Both the position numbers and the translations under genes were made by a program. From contig MAXH01000192.1 of the NCBI GenBank assembly GCA_001750925.1, positions 1 to 34,944 of the forward strand: 34,944 nt of DNA. Reading direction: 5' to 3'. This DNA comes from Desulfobulbaceae bacterium S3730MH12 (lineage in GTDB: Bacteria > Desulfobacterota > Desulfobulbia > Desulfobulbales > Desulfocapsaceae). Every line of letters begins with the position of its first letter. Position 1 is the stretch's first letter. The notes beneath the pieces are model-generated. The model was not told the DNA's origin. It saw nothing but the letters and a program-made list of their open reading frames with translations, and made no database searches. This document shows, in pieces, positions 23,624 to 30,700 of this stretch.

Positions 23624-25558
23624 TCATTCAATCCCGACCCCTTCTTTTATAGAGGGGAACTGTTCTATATCTGTATGGGGCAAAAAACAGGCTGAGATAA
23701 AGTTATCCATATAATCGGTATAAACACTCAGTTCGATGTATGTCATCATTGATGCGATTTTTTCAAGGATCTGTCTGGCATCCTCACTCATTAAGGTTAA
23801 ATAGCAGCCCATCAGTGAACTGTTGCCGATATAGGAAAATTTATCTCTGCTGATATCCGGGAGTAAGCCGATGCGTATTGATTTTTCAATATCCAGACTG
23901 TTGCCGATCCCTCCGGCTATATATACCTTCTCAAGAGAGCTGAAATCCTTGCCAATACTGCCTATGAGTGTTGCCGCCCCCGAGTAAACCGCACCCTTAG
24001 TTCTGATAAAGCTGTCGATATCCACTTCAGTAATGGTCAGGTCTGATTCCAGATCGAACTCCTCTTTAAAGACAATGACATACTCTCCCGTCCCATGTTC
24101 ATCGTATCTGATTCTATCAGAGTTGGGGGTTTTATTAAACTTACCCCTTTTGTTGATGATATTGTGGAGCATCATTTCGGAGACCAGGTCAATGATTCCA
24201 GATCCGCATATCCCAAGAGGTCTGCCGCCGCCAATTATAGTCAGTTCAGGAGTAAGACTCTTTTGGTCTATTCCGATTTTCTCGATAGCGCCGTACGATG
24301 CTCTCATACCGCAGCTGATACCTCCTCCCTCAAAAGCAGGGCCAGCAGAACAGGCACAGGTGAGGAGATACTCTTTATTGCCGAAAACGATTTCACCGTT
24401 AGTGCCAAGATCAATTAACAGGACATCACTTTCAGAAAGCCAGATGCCTGATGCCAGGATTCCGGCGGTAATGTCACCACCTACATAACTTGAGACAGAG
24501 GGCACAATATACAAAAATGTTTCGGGGTTAATGGCAATTTCAAGCTCGGATGCTTTAACAAACGGTGCCTTTAGGAATCCGGGAACATATGGTTCCTTGC
24601 GTAGAAAATCAGGAAAAATACCGAGAAGAAGGTGGGACATGGTGGTATTTCCAGCAGCCACAAAAGCAATCACTTCATCACGGTCAACTCCGGCGTCGCC
24701 AAACATTTTTTCAAGGATAGGGTTGATTGTCTCGTGGATGAGGGCATGGTTCATTTTTTCAAGACCGCCTTCTTTTGCTGCAAAAACAATTCTGTTAATA
24801 ACATCAGCACCATATTTAATCTGACCATTTCCCGATGATGCCTTTGCAAGGAGCTCTCCTTTGTACATATCGACCAGAAAAGCGGCAACAGATGTGGTGC
24901 CGATATCCACCGATACCCCGTAAAGCCTGCTGGTTGTATCTCCTTCTTCGAGGTTGATGATGGTAGTCTTGTCTTTTCCTCTTGGAATATGGGTTATGGT
25001 CAGGCTGAAACCAGACTCCCGCAGTAATTGCGGGATCTTTCTCAGAGTCGGCAGCCGACAGAATGTGTTTTTGTAACCGTAATTGACCTTAAGGTGTCTT
25101 TTAATACGATCCCAGTCTGAAATATTGTCATCGAGGTTCGGCCTGTCGATCTGGAGAAAATCTTTCCTCACATATGAGGTAAAAGTCATCTCGTTGTCAG
25201 TGATGTAGTTTCTCGATATCTCAAATAATTTGATATCTGATTCTGAAGAGAGGTCATCAATTTTCATTTCGGCCAGGGAGGACGCGAAAATGGCAGGTAC
25301 CTCTATCTCAATATCGTTTATTACCTCAGAGTGGCAGGCTGAAATATAACCTTCTTCAAGTTTGAATGTGGTTCTTACTGTATCGTCTGCAGAGCGGACG
25401 TTTCCTTTAAGCAGTTTAACTTTGCATTTCCCGCATGAGACACTGCCGTTGCAGGGAGCTTCTATAAAGATGTCAGCCTTTCTGGCTACTTCCAGTAAAT
25501 TGTCACCGTAATTACAGAGTATTTCCTTGTTAGCCGGATAAAATGTCACCTTTTTCAT
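23624..25558 (-). CDS. Reductive activator of corrinoid proteins (2Fe-2S + ASKHA domains, RACE)
   Basis: This 644-aa ATP-dependent electron donor reactivates oxidised Co(II) corrinoid methyl-carriers. The N-terminal ~90 residues form a plant-type 2Fe-2S ferredoxin with the ligands in APCNGSVSCGKCKV and ISACH. A middle linker (~95-210) follows. The C-terminal ASKHA domain (DUF4445 type) has the phosphate motifs VDIGTTSVAAFLVD and LIDLGTNGEIVFG and the hinge CGMRASYGAIEKI. AGGAG precedes the ATG. It meets the histidine kinase tail to tail with no bases between the stops. No corrinoid methyltransferase or CODH/ACS gene is in the window, so its partner is unknown. Confidence 0.92.
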   Translation of the reverse strand: MKKVTFYPANKEILCNYGDNLLEVARKADIFIEAPCNGSVSCGKCKVKLLKGNVRSADDTVRTTFKLEEGYISACHSEVINDIEIEVPAIFASSLAEMKIDDLSSESDIKLFEISRNYITDNEMTFTSYVRKDFLQIDRPNLDDNISDWDRIKRHLKVNYGYKNTFCRLPTLRKIPQLLRESGFSLTITHIPRGKDKTTIINLEEGDTTSRLYGVSVDIGTTSVAAFLVDMYKGELLAKASSGNGQIKYGADVINRIVFAAKEGGLEKMNHALIHETINPILEKMFGDAGVDRDEVIAFVAAGNTTMSHLLLGIFPDFLRKEPYVPGFLKAPFVKASELEIAINPETFLYIVPSVSSYVGGDITAGILASGIWLSESDVLLIDLGTNGEIVFGNKEYLLTCACSAGPAFEGGGISCGMRASYGAIEKIGIDQKSLTPELTIIGGGRPLGICGSGIIDLVSEMMLHNIINKRGKFNKTPNSDRIRYDEHGTGEYVIVFKEEFDLESDLTITEVDIDSFIRTKGAVYSGAATLIGSIGKDFSSLEKVYIAGGIGNSLDIEKSIRIGLLPDISRDKFSYIGNSSLMGCYLTLMSEDARQILEKIASMMTYIELSVYTDYMDNFISACFLPHTDIEQFPSIKEGVGIE

Positions 25559-25625
25559 TTTAATCTCCTGACTGTTGAATTAGACCATGGCATGGGTGAT
25601 AAATCCGTAAAAATATTCTGCTCGG

Positions 25626-25715
25626 TCATTCCAAACTTACCTGCTTAAGCTGCATATTGTAAAGCAATTCATATTCACCCTCTATAGAAAGAAGTTCATC
25701 GTGAGTTCCTCTCCA
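25626..25715 (-). pseudogene. C-terminal remnant of an ABC transporter ATPase
   Basis: In the 318-bp gap upstream of the RACE gene the minus strand translates to WRGTHDELLSIEGEYELLYN-MQLKQVSLE and then a stop codon at 25626. RGTHDELL followed by a Y..LY..Q ending is the typical close of MsbA/multidrug-type ABC transporter nucleotide-binding subunits. The matching Walker A, signature and Walker B motifs are absent: upstream of the tryptophan the frame no longer resembles the family. The rest of the gap (25716-25876) has an ORF-like stretch on the plus strand (QKFRLLKKHYCEQ) that I cannot assign. Confidence 0.6.
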
Positions 25716-25876
25716 GAAGAAACAGGCACATAAAGAACTGGGAGTAGAGAATATCATCGAACCTCCACTGGAAATCAGTAGTCTCTGGGCAGAAATTCCG
25801 CCTGCTGAAGAAGCACTACTGCGAGCAGGTGAATGTCGGTAAGCGACGGTGTTTGGGTTGGGGAGAATCAGCGTGA

Positions 25877-26176
25877 CTACAACTCCAGGAGCCTGCTGCC
25901 GTGAATTACCCGAAGGACTGTAACTGTCTGGTCATACACCTTGAAAATAATCCGGTATCTGCCATGAATAAGATGTCGATACCGGGTGCCGAGAAGGTTG
26001 TTCTCAGGTATAAGAGGCTCGCGTTCAGGCATGGTGGACAAAGAGAACACTTTTTTTTCAAGAGCCAGAACAAAGGCAGAGGCACTGGCCGGACTGTCCA
26101 TAGCAATATAATCATAGATTTCGATCAGGTCGTTTTCGGCATGTCGGGTAAGGAAGATTTTATATGTTTCTGTCAC
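25877..26176 (-). CDS. RelE/ParE-family toxin
   Basis: This ~99-aa toxin has the RelE/ParE superfamily layout: TRHAENDLIEIYDYIAMDSP (helix 1), STMPEREPLIPENNLLGTRYRHL and a closing beta sheet GRYRIIFKVYDQTVTVLRVIHGSRL. The H/R pattern in the C-terminal strands is typical of ParE-like ribonucleases or gyrase poisons; I cannot separate the two. The start is a GTG at 26176 or a GTG at 26209. I prefer 26176, which overlaps the antitoxin end by 17 bases and gives the normal length, with AAGAG upstream. It is co-transcribed with its antitoxin. Confidence 0.85.
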   Translation of the reverse strand: MTETYKIFLTRHAENDLIEIYDYIAMDSPASASAFVLALEKKVFSLSTMPEREPLIPENNLLGTRYRHLIHGRYRIIFKVYDQTVTVLRVIHGSRLLEL

Positions 26177-26435
26177 GTTTAAACTCTTTGAAAAAAGTTT
26201 CTGCTTCACGTACCTGGCCCTCTTTAACGTCTTCTTCAGCCGGGATGAGCATTTTCAGGAGGTTTAAGGCGCGGGTGGTTTTTTCATACTCCCCTGCATC
26301 AATAATTACTGCTTCTGCTTTACCGTTGACAGTAAGGATTACAGGGCGTCCCGTGTTATGCAACTGTTTGAGAATAGAGTTGGTCTTTCGCTTCAACTCA
26401 GTGATTGAAAGAATATCTTCGGTTATACTTAGCAT
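26160..26435 (-). CDS. Phd/YefM-family antitoxin
   Basis: This 91-aa protein starts MLSITEDILSITELKRKTN, then QLHNTGRPVILTVNGKAEAVIIDAGEYEK. That is the DNA-binding core of Phd/YefM antitoxins, where GRPVxLTxNGxxxAVxxxxxxYE is the hallmark. The acidic C-terminal tail (EEDVKEGQVREAETFFKEF) wraps and inhibits the toxin. It precedes the toxin and overlaps it, the standard order. It should repress its own promoter; I saw no clear operator in the short upstream region. Confidence 0.9.
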   Translation of the reverse strand: MLSITEDILSITELKRKTNSILKQLHNTGRPVILTVNGKAEAVIIDAGEYEKTTRALNLLKMLIPAEEDVKEGQVREAETFFKEFKRDRNI

Positions 26436-26772
26436 TATATTTCACCCAGAATAAAGTGTTTTAAAGATGTTAATATAGTGCATTGTAATATGGTTGCATA
26501 TAAATATGCAAGGGCATTTTAGTGTTTGTTGAGGATGGTAACCCTGAACTGACCGTTGAAGTATGTTCGATAGCACCATCAGCCCAACGCTTCATTACTT
26601 CAATAAAAAATATGCTATGAGCGGAGTTTAGCTGGTCAAAAATACAAACATTGAGCGTATGGTGGAAGGAATTATCCTGCGACGCGCAGCCAGTTTTCTC
26701 AAGGAATTGGCGCTCTAGCCGAAAAGTCGGCAAGGCAAACATCTTCGACAAGGAGAAACAGGAGTAAACACT
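26436..26772. other. Non-coding stretch between two toxin-antitoxin pairs
   Basis: This 337-bp stretch has no supportable gene. A minus-strand ORF of 93 codons (26470-26751) lacks a ribosome site and any recognisable family. On the plus strand short protein-like pieces occur in different frames (GILVFVEDGNPELTVEV; ERMVEGIILRRAASFLKEL) that are interrupted by stops. This suggests debris of a decayed gene rather than a functional one. A small hairpin GCCGA-AAAG-TCGGC lies near 26718-26731. Confidence 0.4.
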
Positions 26773-27060
26773 TTACTCAAGACGCTTAGATGCAGCTTTG
26801 TAAATCTCCTTATCGCGTCTTATGCCAACCGCCAAGACATACACAATTACCTTTTTTTCCATAGTTTTATAGACGACACGGAAATCTCCAATCCTTAGCT
26901 TACGAAAATTTGCCAGATTTCCAGCTAATGGACCACCGAACTGGAGTGGAGAGGTAGTAAGCTTGCTGTCAATTATCCTGATAATACGCCTTGCCGCAGA
27001 CGGCCCGATACTCTCAAGATCATCTTCTACATCTCGATGGTAAATAACTGACCACTTCAT
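26773..27060 (-). CDS. RelE-type mRNA interferase toxin
   Basis: This 95-aa protein opens WSVIYHRDVEDDLESIG and continues PLQFGGPLAGNLANFRKLRIGDFRVVYKTMEKKVIVYVLAVGIRRDKEIYKAA. This is a full RelE fold with the conserved Arg/Lys-rich beta strands (FRKLRIGDFRVVY). RelE-type toxins cut mRNA in the ribosomal A site. The start ATG overlaps the antitoxin stop by four bases (ATGA), indicating coupled translation. It differs clearly from the toxin at 25877, so the two modules are independent acquisitions rather than a duplication. Confidence 0.9.
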   Translation of the reverse strand: MKWSVIYHRDVEDDLESIGPSAARRIIRIIDSKLTTSPLQFGGPLAGNLANFRKLRIGDFRVVYKTMEKKVIVYVLAVGIRRDKEIYKAASKRLE

Positions 27061-27326
27061 TTCTCGAACTTTTCCAACATTTTTTTGTGGGTGATAGCAT
27101 CATCAAGACTAAAGGTCTGCATGCGAGCCAGCGCAAGAGAAGTCAGTCGTAGATCTTCAAGTTCCTCTTCTAAGGCCTCGTAAGCGTTTACTGACATCAA
27201 AATTGCCTTAGGTTTGTTGTTTTTTAATATGATAAATTTTTCGTTTTCTCCGCTGGAAAGAGAATCAAGCGTATGTGCTGTCTTCTTGGAAAGCACTGTC
27301 GCAGAAATATAATCGCTCGTTTGCAT
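27057..27326 (-). CDS. RelB/Phd-type antitoxin
   Basis: This 89-aa protein has an N-terminal DNA-binding part SATVLSKKTAHTLDSLSSGE followed by KFIILKNNKPKAILMSVNAYEALEEELEDL, the Phd/YefM-like core. The C-terminal helix (SLDDAITHKKMLEKFEK) is the toxin-binding part. It precedes and overlaps the RelE toxin. The ribosome site is weak (GAGACC). It is the gene nearest to the tRNA-Glu 3' end. Confidence 0.85.
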   Translation of the reverse strand: MQTSDYISATVLSKKTAHTLDSLSSGENEKFIILKNNKPKAILMSVNAYEALEEELEDLRLTSLALARMQTFSLDDAITHKKMLEKFEK

Positions 27327-27563
27327 AGACTTGGTCTCACGTTTTTGTATTTAGCACCTTACTCCAAAACCCTTTCTTTCATTTCAGTACCCCTTGAGAG
27401 ATATTAGGACAATAATGCTTATAATAATCGGATTTTTCAGCTAGGTCAATGTCTTTGTCAACAGGCGCTCGCGCCAATCTCGTTGTAGACACCAATATTA
27501 TAAATTATTTTATTATTAGCCCTGAAAGGTGGGGGATGTGGGGGGGGAGTGTATTTGAAGAAC

Positions 27564-27602
27564 AAAAACGGGCAGCTAGATTTGATCTAACTGCCCGTTT
27601 TT
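27564..27602 (-). terminator. Bidirectional terminator after tRNA-Glu
   Basis: AAAAACGGGCAG and CTGCCCGTTTTT form a 12-bp stem (a TAGAT/ATCTA pair extends it past one mismatch) with U-runs on both strands. It lies seven bases beyond the tRNA CCA end on the minus strand, so it terminates the tRNA transcript. Its symmetry means it would also stop rightward transcription. Further left (27327-27563) I see no gene, only an A/T-rich part and a G-run near 27531-27548. Confidence 0.85.
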
Positions 27603-27608
27603 ATAACA

Positions 27609-27684
27609 TGGTGACCCCAAGGGGACTCGAACCCCTGTTCCCGGCGTGAGAGGCCGGTGTCCTAGACCACTAGACGATGGGGCC
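27609..27684 (-). tRNA. tRNA-Glu (anticodon CTC)
   Basis: The minus strand begins GGCCCCATCGTCTAGTGG (acceptor 5' strand, D arm). It has an anticodon stem-loop CCGGC-CTCTCAC-GCCGG with anticodon CTC for GAG codons, a T-arm AGGGGTTCGAGTCCCCT, and the matching acceptor strand TGGGGTC, then discriminator A and an encoded CCA. The full length is 76 nt. Monocistronic with its own promoter and terminator. Confidence 0.97.
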
Positions 27685-27695
27685 AATGTGGGAGT

Positions 27696-27724
27696 TTTAT
27701 AACTGACAGTTTGAACCTTGTCAA
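27696..27724 (-). promoter_or_regulatory. Sigma-70 promoter of tRNA-Glu
   Basis: The minus strand has TTGACA (27719-27724), a 17-base spacer and TATAAA (27696-27701). The predicted start lies about five bases before the mature tRNA 5' end, so only a short leader needs removal. Confidence 0.8.
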
Positions 27725-28047
27725 CATTTTGTTTTAAGCCTGATCTTTTCTGCCATGTCCAATGGGACAGGTGGAAGCGAACAGTTGTGTTCTGTCTTTT
27801 TTCCAAAGGAGGTTACGAAAAACGAGTAATCATTAATCAACTAGCTGCTTTTTTCAAAAAAAGTGATAGTGTGCGGCGGTGTAAGATAGAAGTAAATGCT
27901 GAGAATTGAGCGGGAAAACATGGAAAAAGCAGTACGCCACCTTGAATATGGTAATTTCAATGCTATAATATAAGCTTGCATAGACATAGAATCCAAGATG
28001 ATTGGATGTTGACTTGCTTGATTTACATGGGAAGGGGTATTTTAAAA

Positions 28048-28076
28048 TTGACTTTTATCGTTGGACAAATTATAAA
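28048..28076 (+). promoter_or_regulatory. Sigma-70 promoter of the RpoD-family gene
   Basis: TTGACT (28048-28053), a 17-base spacer and TATAAA (28071-28076): five of six matches in each box at ideal spacing. It lies 172 bases upstream of the predicted GTG start and is the only strong rightward promoter in this gap. Confidence 0.65.
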
Positions 28077-28173
28077 TATCTTCTTCTGAAAAATACTATA
28101 TGCTTGCGGGATCTTCCTCGCCGGCTTTTTTTTTGTCAAAAAAACACTGAGAGTATATTCCAGTTTTTTACAA

Positions 28174-28216
28174 GACTATCTGATGGTCTGTGTAAATATC
28201 ACTGTACAGGATAGTC
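28174..28216 (+). promoter_or_regulatory. Inverted repeat in the sigma-factor mRNA leader
   Basis: GACTATC and GATAGTC bracket 29 bases immediately upstream of the ribosome-binding region of the sigma-factor gene. A stem-loop here could affect translation initiation. The arms are short, so significance is uncertain. Confidence 0.3.
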
Positions 28217-28247
28217 TCTAAAATTCAATTAATGGAGTGGTTCACAG

Positions 28248-29576
28248 GTGCTACCTGAACTTAAAGAGAGCCTTCTAAAAGCAGGAAAGGAAGAGGGTTG
28301 TATAAGCTTTGATACTTTAAACGAACTATTGCCAAATGAGATAAATGACCCCAATGCGATTGAAAATATCTTTGATTTTCTTGGTGCCCACTCAATAGAA
28401 ATAGTTACAGTAGAAAAAAATGGGGAAAAACGCACACTCTCCGGGGAACTCTGGGTAAAGAAAGAGGAGAATGGAGACGGTCTCGGTGATGATGATGAGG
28501 TTCCGGCAACGGAAGAAGATTCCCATGAAGGTGAGGAGACCACTACTACTTATCTTAGAGAAATGGGCAGGTTCGATCTTCTGACTCCGGAAGAAGAGGC
28601 GAAGTACTCCAAGACAATCCGCCAGGGATTTGATTCCATCATCAAAGCGATTCGAGAGGACGTATCCAAGAGTCAGGAAGTTGAGATACTGTGCGAGCGG
28701 ATAGCTCTGTGGGAAAAAAGGGATCCTACCCTTAAACCGAAGAAACAGCAGCTCAATTTTATGCGGTACAGTGTTATAAGTGCTGCAAAAAAATACCCTG
28801 ACAGACGGGATCTTTTCGAACTCCAGGCTAAACTTGAGGCCTATAGCCGATCTATAGAAGTAGCAAAAGATACAATGATCAGGGCTAATTTGAGGCTGGT
28901 CGTTTCTATTGCTAAACGATATATGCATCAGGGTTTGACCCTGGCTGACCTGATCCAGGAAGGGAATCTTGGCCTGATGCGTGCGGTATTTCGCTTTGAC
29001 TATACAAAAGGGAATAAGTTCTCTACTTATGCAAGCTGGTGGATTCGCCAGGCGATTACCAGGGCCATTCTTGATAAGACCCGGACAATTAGACTGCCTG
29101 TTCATTTTCTGGAACTCAGGAGTCAGTTTTTCAAAGCGTTTTATGCTCTATTTAAAGAACTGGGTCGGGAACCAACTCCTCTGGAGATTTCAAAATCGAC
29201 TAATCTTCCGATGGATAAAATCCTGTCCATTCTTGAGGCCTCGAGAGAACCGATATCTCTTGAAACGCCTGTAGGAGATGATGATTCCACCTTGGGGGAT
29301 TTCCTTGAGAATCAAGAGTCTCAATCACCATATGATGCTGTACAGACAAGGGAGTTGTCCGGGCGTGTCAAAGATATTCTCAGGACTCTCACTGAAAGGG
29401 AAGAAAAGATAATTCGTCTTCGGTTTGGTATCGGTGAAAAAGCGGAGTACACCCTGGAGGAAATTGGCAAGAGATTTAATGTTTCCAGGGAGAGAATTCG
29501 CCAGATTGAGAAAAAAGCCTTGAATAGACTGCGTCATTCCAGTCGCAGAGAAAAGCTCAAATTTTTTATTGATTGA
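28248..29576 (+). CDS. rpoD: Sigma-70 family (RpoD-type) RNA polymerase sigma factor
   Basis: This 442-aa product has a region 1.1-like N-terminus (KEEGCISFDTLNELLPNEI), an acidic linker, and region 1.2 (TTYLREMGRFDLLTPEEEAKY). Region 2 follows (NLRLVVSIAKRYMHQGLTL, DLIQEGNLGLMRAVFRFDY, STYASWWIRQAITRAI). Then come region 3 (GREPTPLEISKSTNLPMDK) and region 4 with the helix-turn-helix YTLEEIGKRFNVSRERIRQIEKKAL. Region 1.1 and the -10/-35 helices resemble primary sigmas. The protein is much shorter than typical RpoD (no large non-conserved insert), and region 2.4/3.0 reads ILDKTRTIRLPVHFLELRS, somewhat unlike canonical RpoD. It may therefore be a second group 1/2 sigma. No dnaG or rpsU neighbour. 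The start codon is GTG. Confidence 0.82.
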   Translation: MLPELKESLLKAGKEEGCISFDTLNELLPNEINDPNAIENIFDFLGAHSIEIVTVEKNGEKRTLSGELWVKKEENGDGLGDDDEVPATEEDSHEGEETTTTYLREMGRFDLLTPEEEAKYSKTIRQGFDSIIKAIREDVSKSQEVEILCERIALWEKRDPTLKPKKQQLNFMRYSVISAAKKYPDRRDLFELQAKLEAYSRSIEVAKDTMIRANLRLVVSIAKRYMHQGLTLADLIQEGNLGLMRAVFRFDYTKGNKFSTYASWWIRQAITRAILDKTRTIRLPVHFLELRSQFFKAFYALFKELGREPTPLEISKSTNLPMDKILSILEASREPISLETPVGDDDSTLGDFLENQESQSPYDAVQTRELSGRVKDILRTLTEREEKIIRLRFGIGEKAEYTLEEIGKRFNVSRERIRQIEKKALNRLRHSSRREKLKFFID

Positions 29577-29596
29577 TACTGTGTTGTTTTTAGTGT

Positions 29597-29624
29597 AAGC
29601 CGGGTTAACAGCCCGGCTTTTCTG
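29597..29624 (+). terminator. Rho-independent terminator after the sigma-factor gene
   Basis: AAGCCGGG-TTAACAG-CCCGGCTT forms an 8-bp stem with a 7-base loop, followed by TTCTGTT. It lies 20 bases after the stop codon. Confidence 0.8.
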
Positions 29625-29695
29625 TTATTGGAGAAAATATCTTTTCGATGTGGCTTCAGGAATTCTTTTTCAGGCAGCTTGAGGAACAGTTTTTA

Positions 29696-30553
29696 ATGAA
29701 ACAGTCAAAAGAATCGATTGTAAAGATAGGTATGGTTAATTTCCTTATTACTGCACCTATTTACGAAACATGGAAGCGTACTGTTTTACAATCGAACTGG
29801 GAACTGGTGGAAGGTTCTCCGAGAGCGCTCAATAAACAACTTGATGAAGGAGAACTTGATCTGGGTCTTGTGTCCAGCTTTGAGTATGGTGTCCATTCGG
29901 ATAAATATAAAATATTATCGGGACTGTCTTTGAGTGCTACAGGATCAGTGGATGATGCTGGTTCTGTCTTTCTATTTTCTCACGTCCCCCTTGATCAGCT
30001 GAATCAGGCCGAAGTTCTTTTATGCTCACAATCAGATACTTCGGTCGGCTTAGTCAAGATCATTCTCGAAGAATTTATCGGAGTTGTTCCTGTCTATACA
30101 TCGGGAGATGTTTCTACTGTTCAAGCAGAAAAATTTAAAGCTGTTCTCGCCATTGGAGATGATGCACTGCGGATGGTGGCAAAATCGACATATTTGTATC
30201 AGTTTGATCTTGCCGATATCTGGAACCGGGAAACCGGGCTGCCGTTTGTCTTTGCCGTCTGTGCGGTTCGTGATGAATTCTGTCTGGAAAACAGGGAAAC
30301 TCTTGATGAGATCCATAAAGAATTATTGCGCTGCAGGGATGAAGGCGTAAGTGCGCTGGAAGAGATATGCACTATAACTGCATCCCGTATTCCAATGTCG
30401 GTGCGAAACTGCTGTCATTATCTGGAGACAATAGAATATGATTTAAGTGATCAGAAGCAGAAGGCGCTGACTACCTTTTTTGATTTTCTGATCAAGCGCG
30501 GGGATATTGGAAAAAATGCATTGCCCTTAAAGATTTATTCGAACTTGCTTTAG
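29696..30553 (+). CDS. mqnA: Chorismate dehydratase MqnA (futalosine menaquinone pathway)
   Basis: MqnA converts chorismate to 3-enolpyruvyl-benzoate, the first step of the futalosine route to menaquinone. The protein has the periplasmic-binding-protein-like fold of the family: KIGMVNFLITAPIYETW at the N-terminus, then ALNKQLDEGELDLGLVSSFEYG (the domain that recognises the ligand carboxylates), SQSDTSVGLVKIILEEF, and AVLAIGDDALRM. I start at 29696 (about 285 aa, normal length), preceded by GAGGA. A start at 29648 would add 16 residues. No other menaquinone genes (mqnB-E) are nearby. The substrate call rests on family resemblance; related MqnA/MqnD proteins look similar. Confidence 0.8.
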   Translation: MKQSKESIVKIGMVNFLITAPIYETWKRTVLQSNWELVEGSPRALNKQLDEGELDLGLVSSFEYGVHSDKYKILSGLSLSATGSVDDAGSVFLFSHVPLDQLNQAEVLLCSQSDTSVGLVKIILEEFIGVVPVYTSGDVSTVQAEKFKAVLAIGDDALRMVAKSTYLYQFDLADIWNRETGLPFVFAVCAVRDEFCLENRETLDEIHKELLRCRDEGVSALEEICTITASRIPMSVRNCCHYLETIEYDLSDQKQKALTTFFDFLIKRGDIGKNALPLKIYSNLL

Positions 30554-30601
30554 TACCTTACTTCTTAAACCCTGTCATTAAAAATAAGAAATCAAGGAGT
30601 A

Positions 30602-30682
30602 TACCTTGAAATTATGCTGTTCCATTTATTTTCAAGGTACTTATCCAGCGAGACTGAAAAGTTTTCCGACTAGTCGGGTTAG
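30602..30682 (+). repeat. Palindromic repeat copy F with adjacent 10-bp hairpin
   Basis: It comprises a perfect stem TACCTTGAAA/TTTCAAGGTA with an 18-base loop (30602-30639), then TACTTATCCAGCGAGACTG, then TTTTCCGACTAGTCGGGTTA. The last ~46 bases repeat copy E (12315-12360) in inverse orientation. Copy A has the same order: hairpin, then ACTTATCCA, then GARACTGAAA. It lies 49 bases after the mqnA stop and ends about 18 bases before the DUF3108 gene. Confidence 0.75.
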
Positions 30683-30700
30683 AGCTGTCTGGTGAAAGTA

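Larger units (their letters stand above)
27685..28247. other. Intergenic region between tRNA-Glu and the sigma-70-family gene
   Basis: This 563-bp stretch has no supportable protein gene; short ORFs here lack ribosome sites and family features. It contains the leftward tRNA promoter (27696-27724), the rightward sigma-factor promoter (28048-28076), and a G/C block followed by nine T residues at about 28107-28135, which could be a weak attenuator. A 7-bp inverted repeat (28174-28216) lies just before the sigma-factor start. The leader from the predicted start is long, about 165 bases. Confidence 0.6.

Noticed and set aside
24033-24488. 151-codon plus-strand ORF inside the RACE gene
   Set aside because: Lies antisense to a clear coding region and has no recognisable motifs.
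26470-26751. 93-codon minus-strand ORF between the TA pairs
   Set aside because: No ribosome site, no recognisable family, low-complexity composition; treated as non-coding debris.
25600-27608. Duplicated tRNA-Glu 3' end marking an att site
   Set aside because: I looked for a second copy of the last tRNA bases in the accessory patch and found none, so integration at the tRNA remains only a suggestion.
27449-27649. Short plus-strand ORF overlapping the tRNA-Glu and its terminator
   Set aside because: It runs through RNA gene and terminator sequence, so it is not a protein gene.
28392-29105. 237-codon ORF antisense to the sigma factor gene
   Set aside because: Shadow of a strongly conserved gene on the other strand; no ribosome site or family features.
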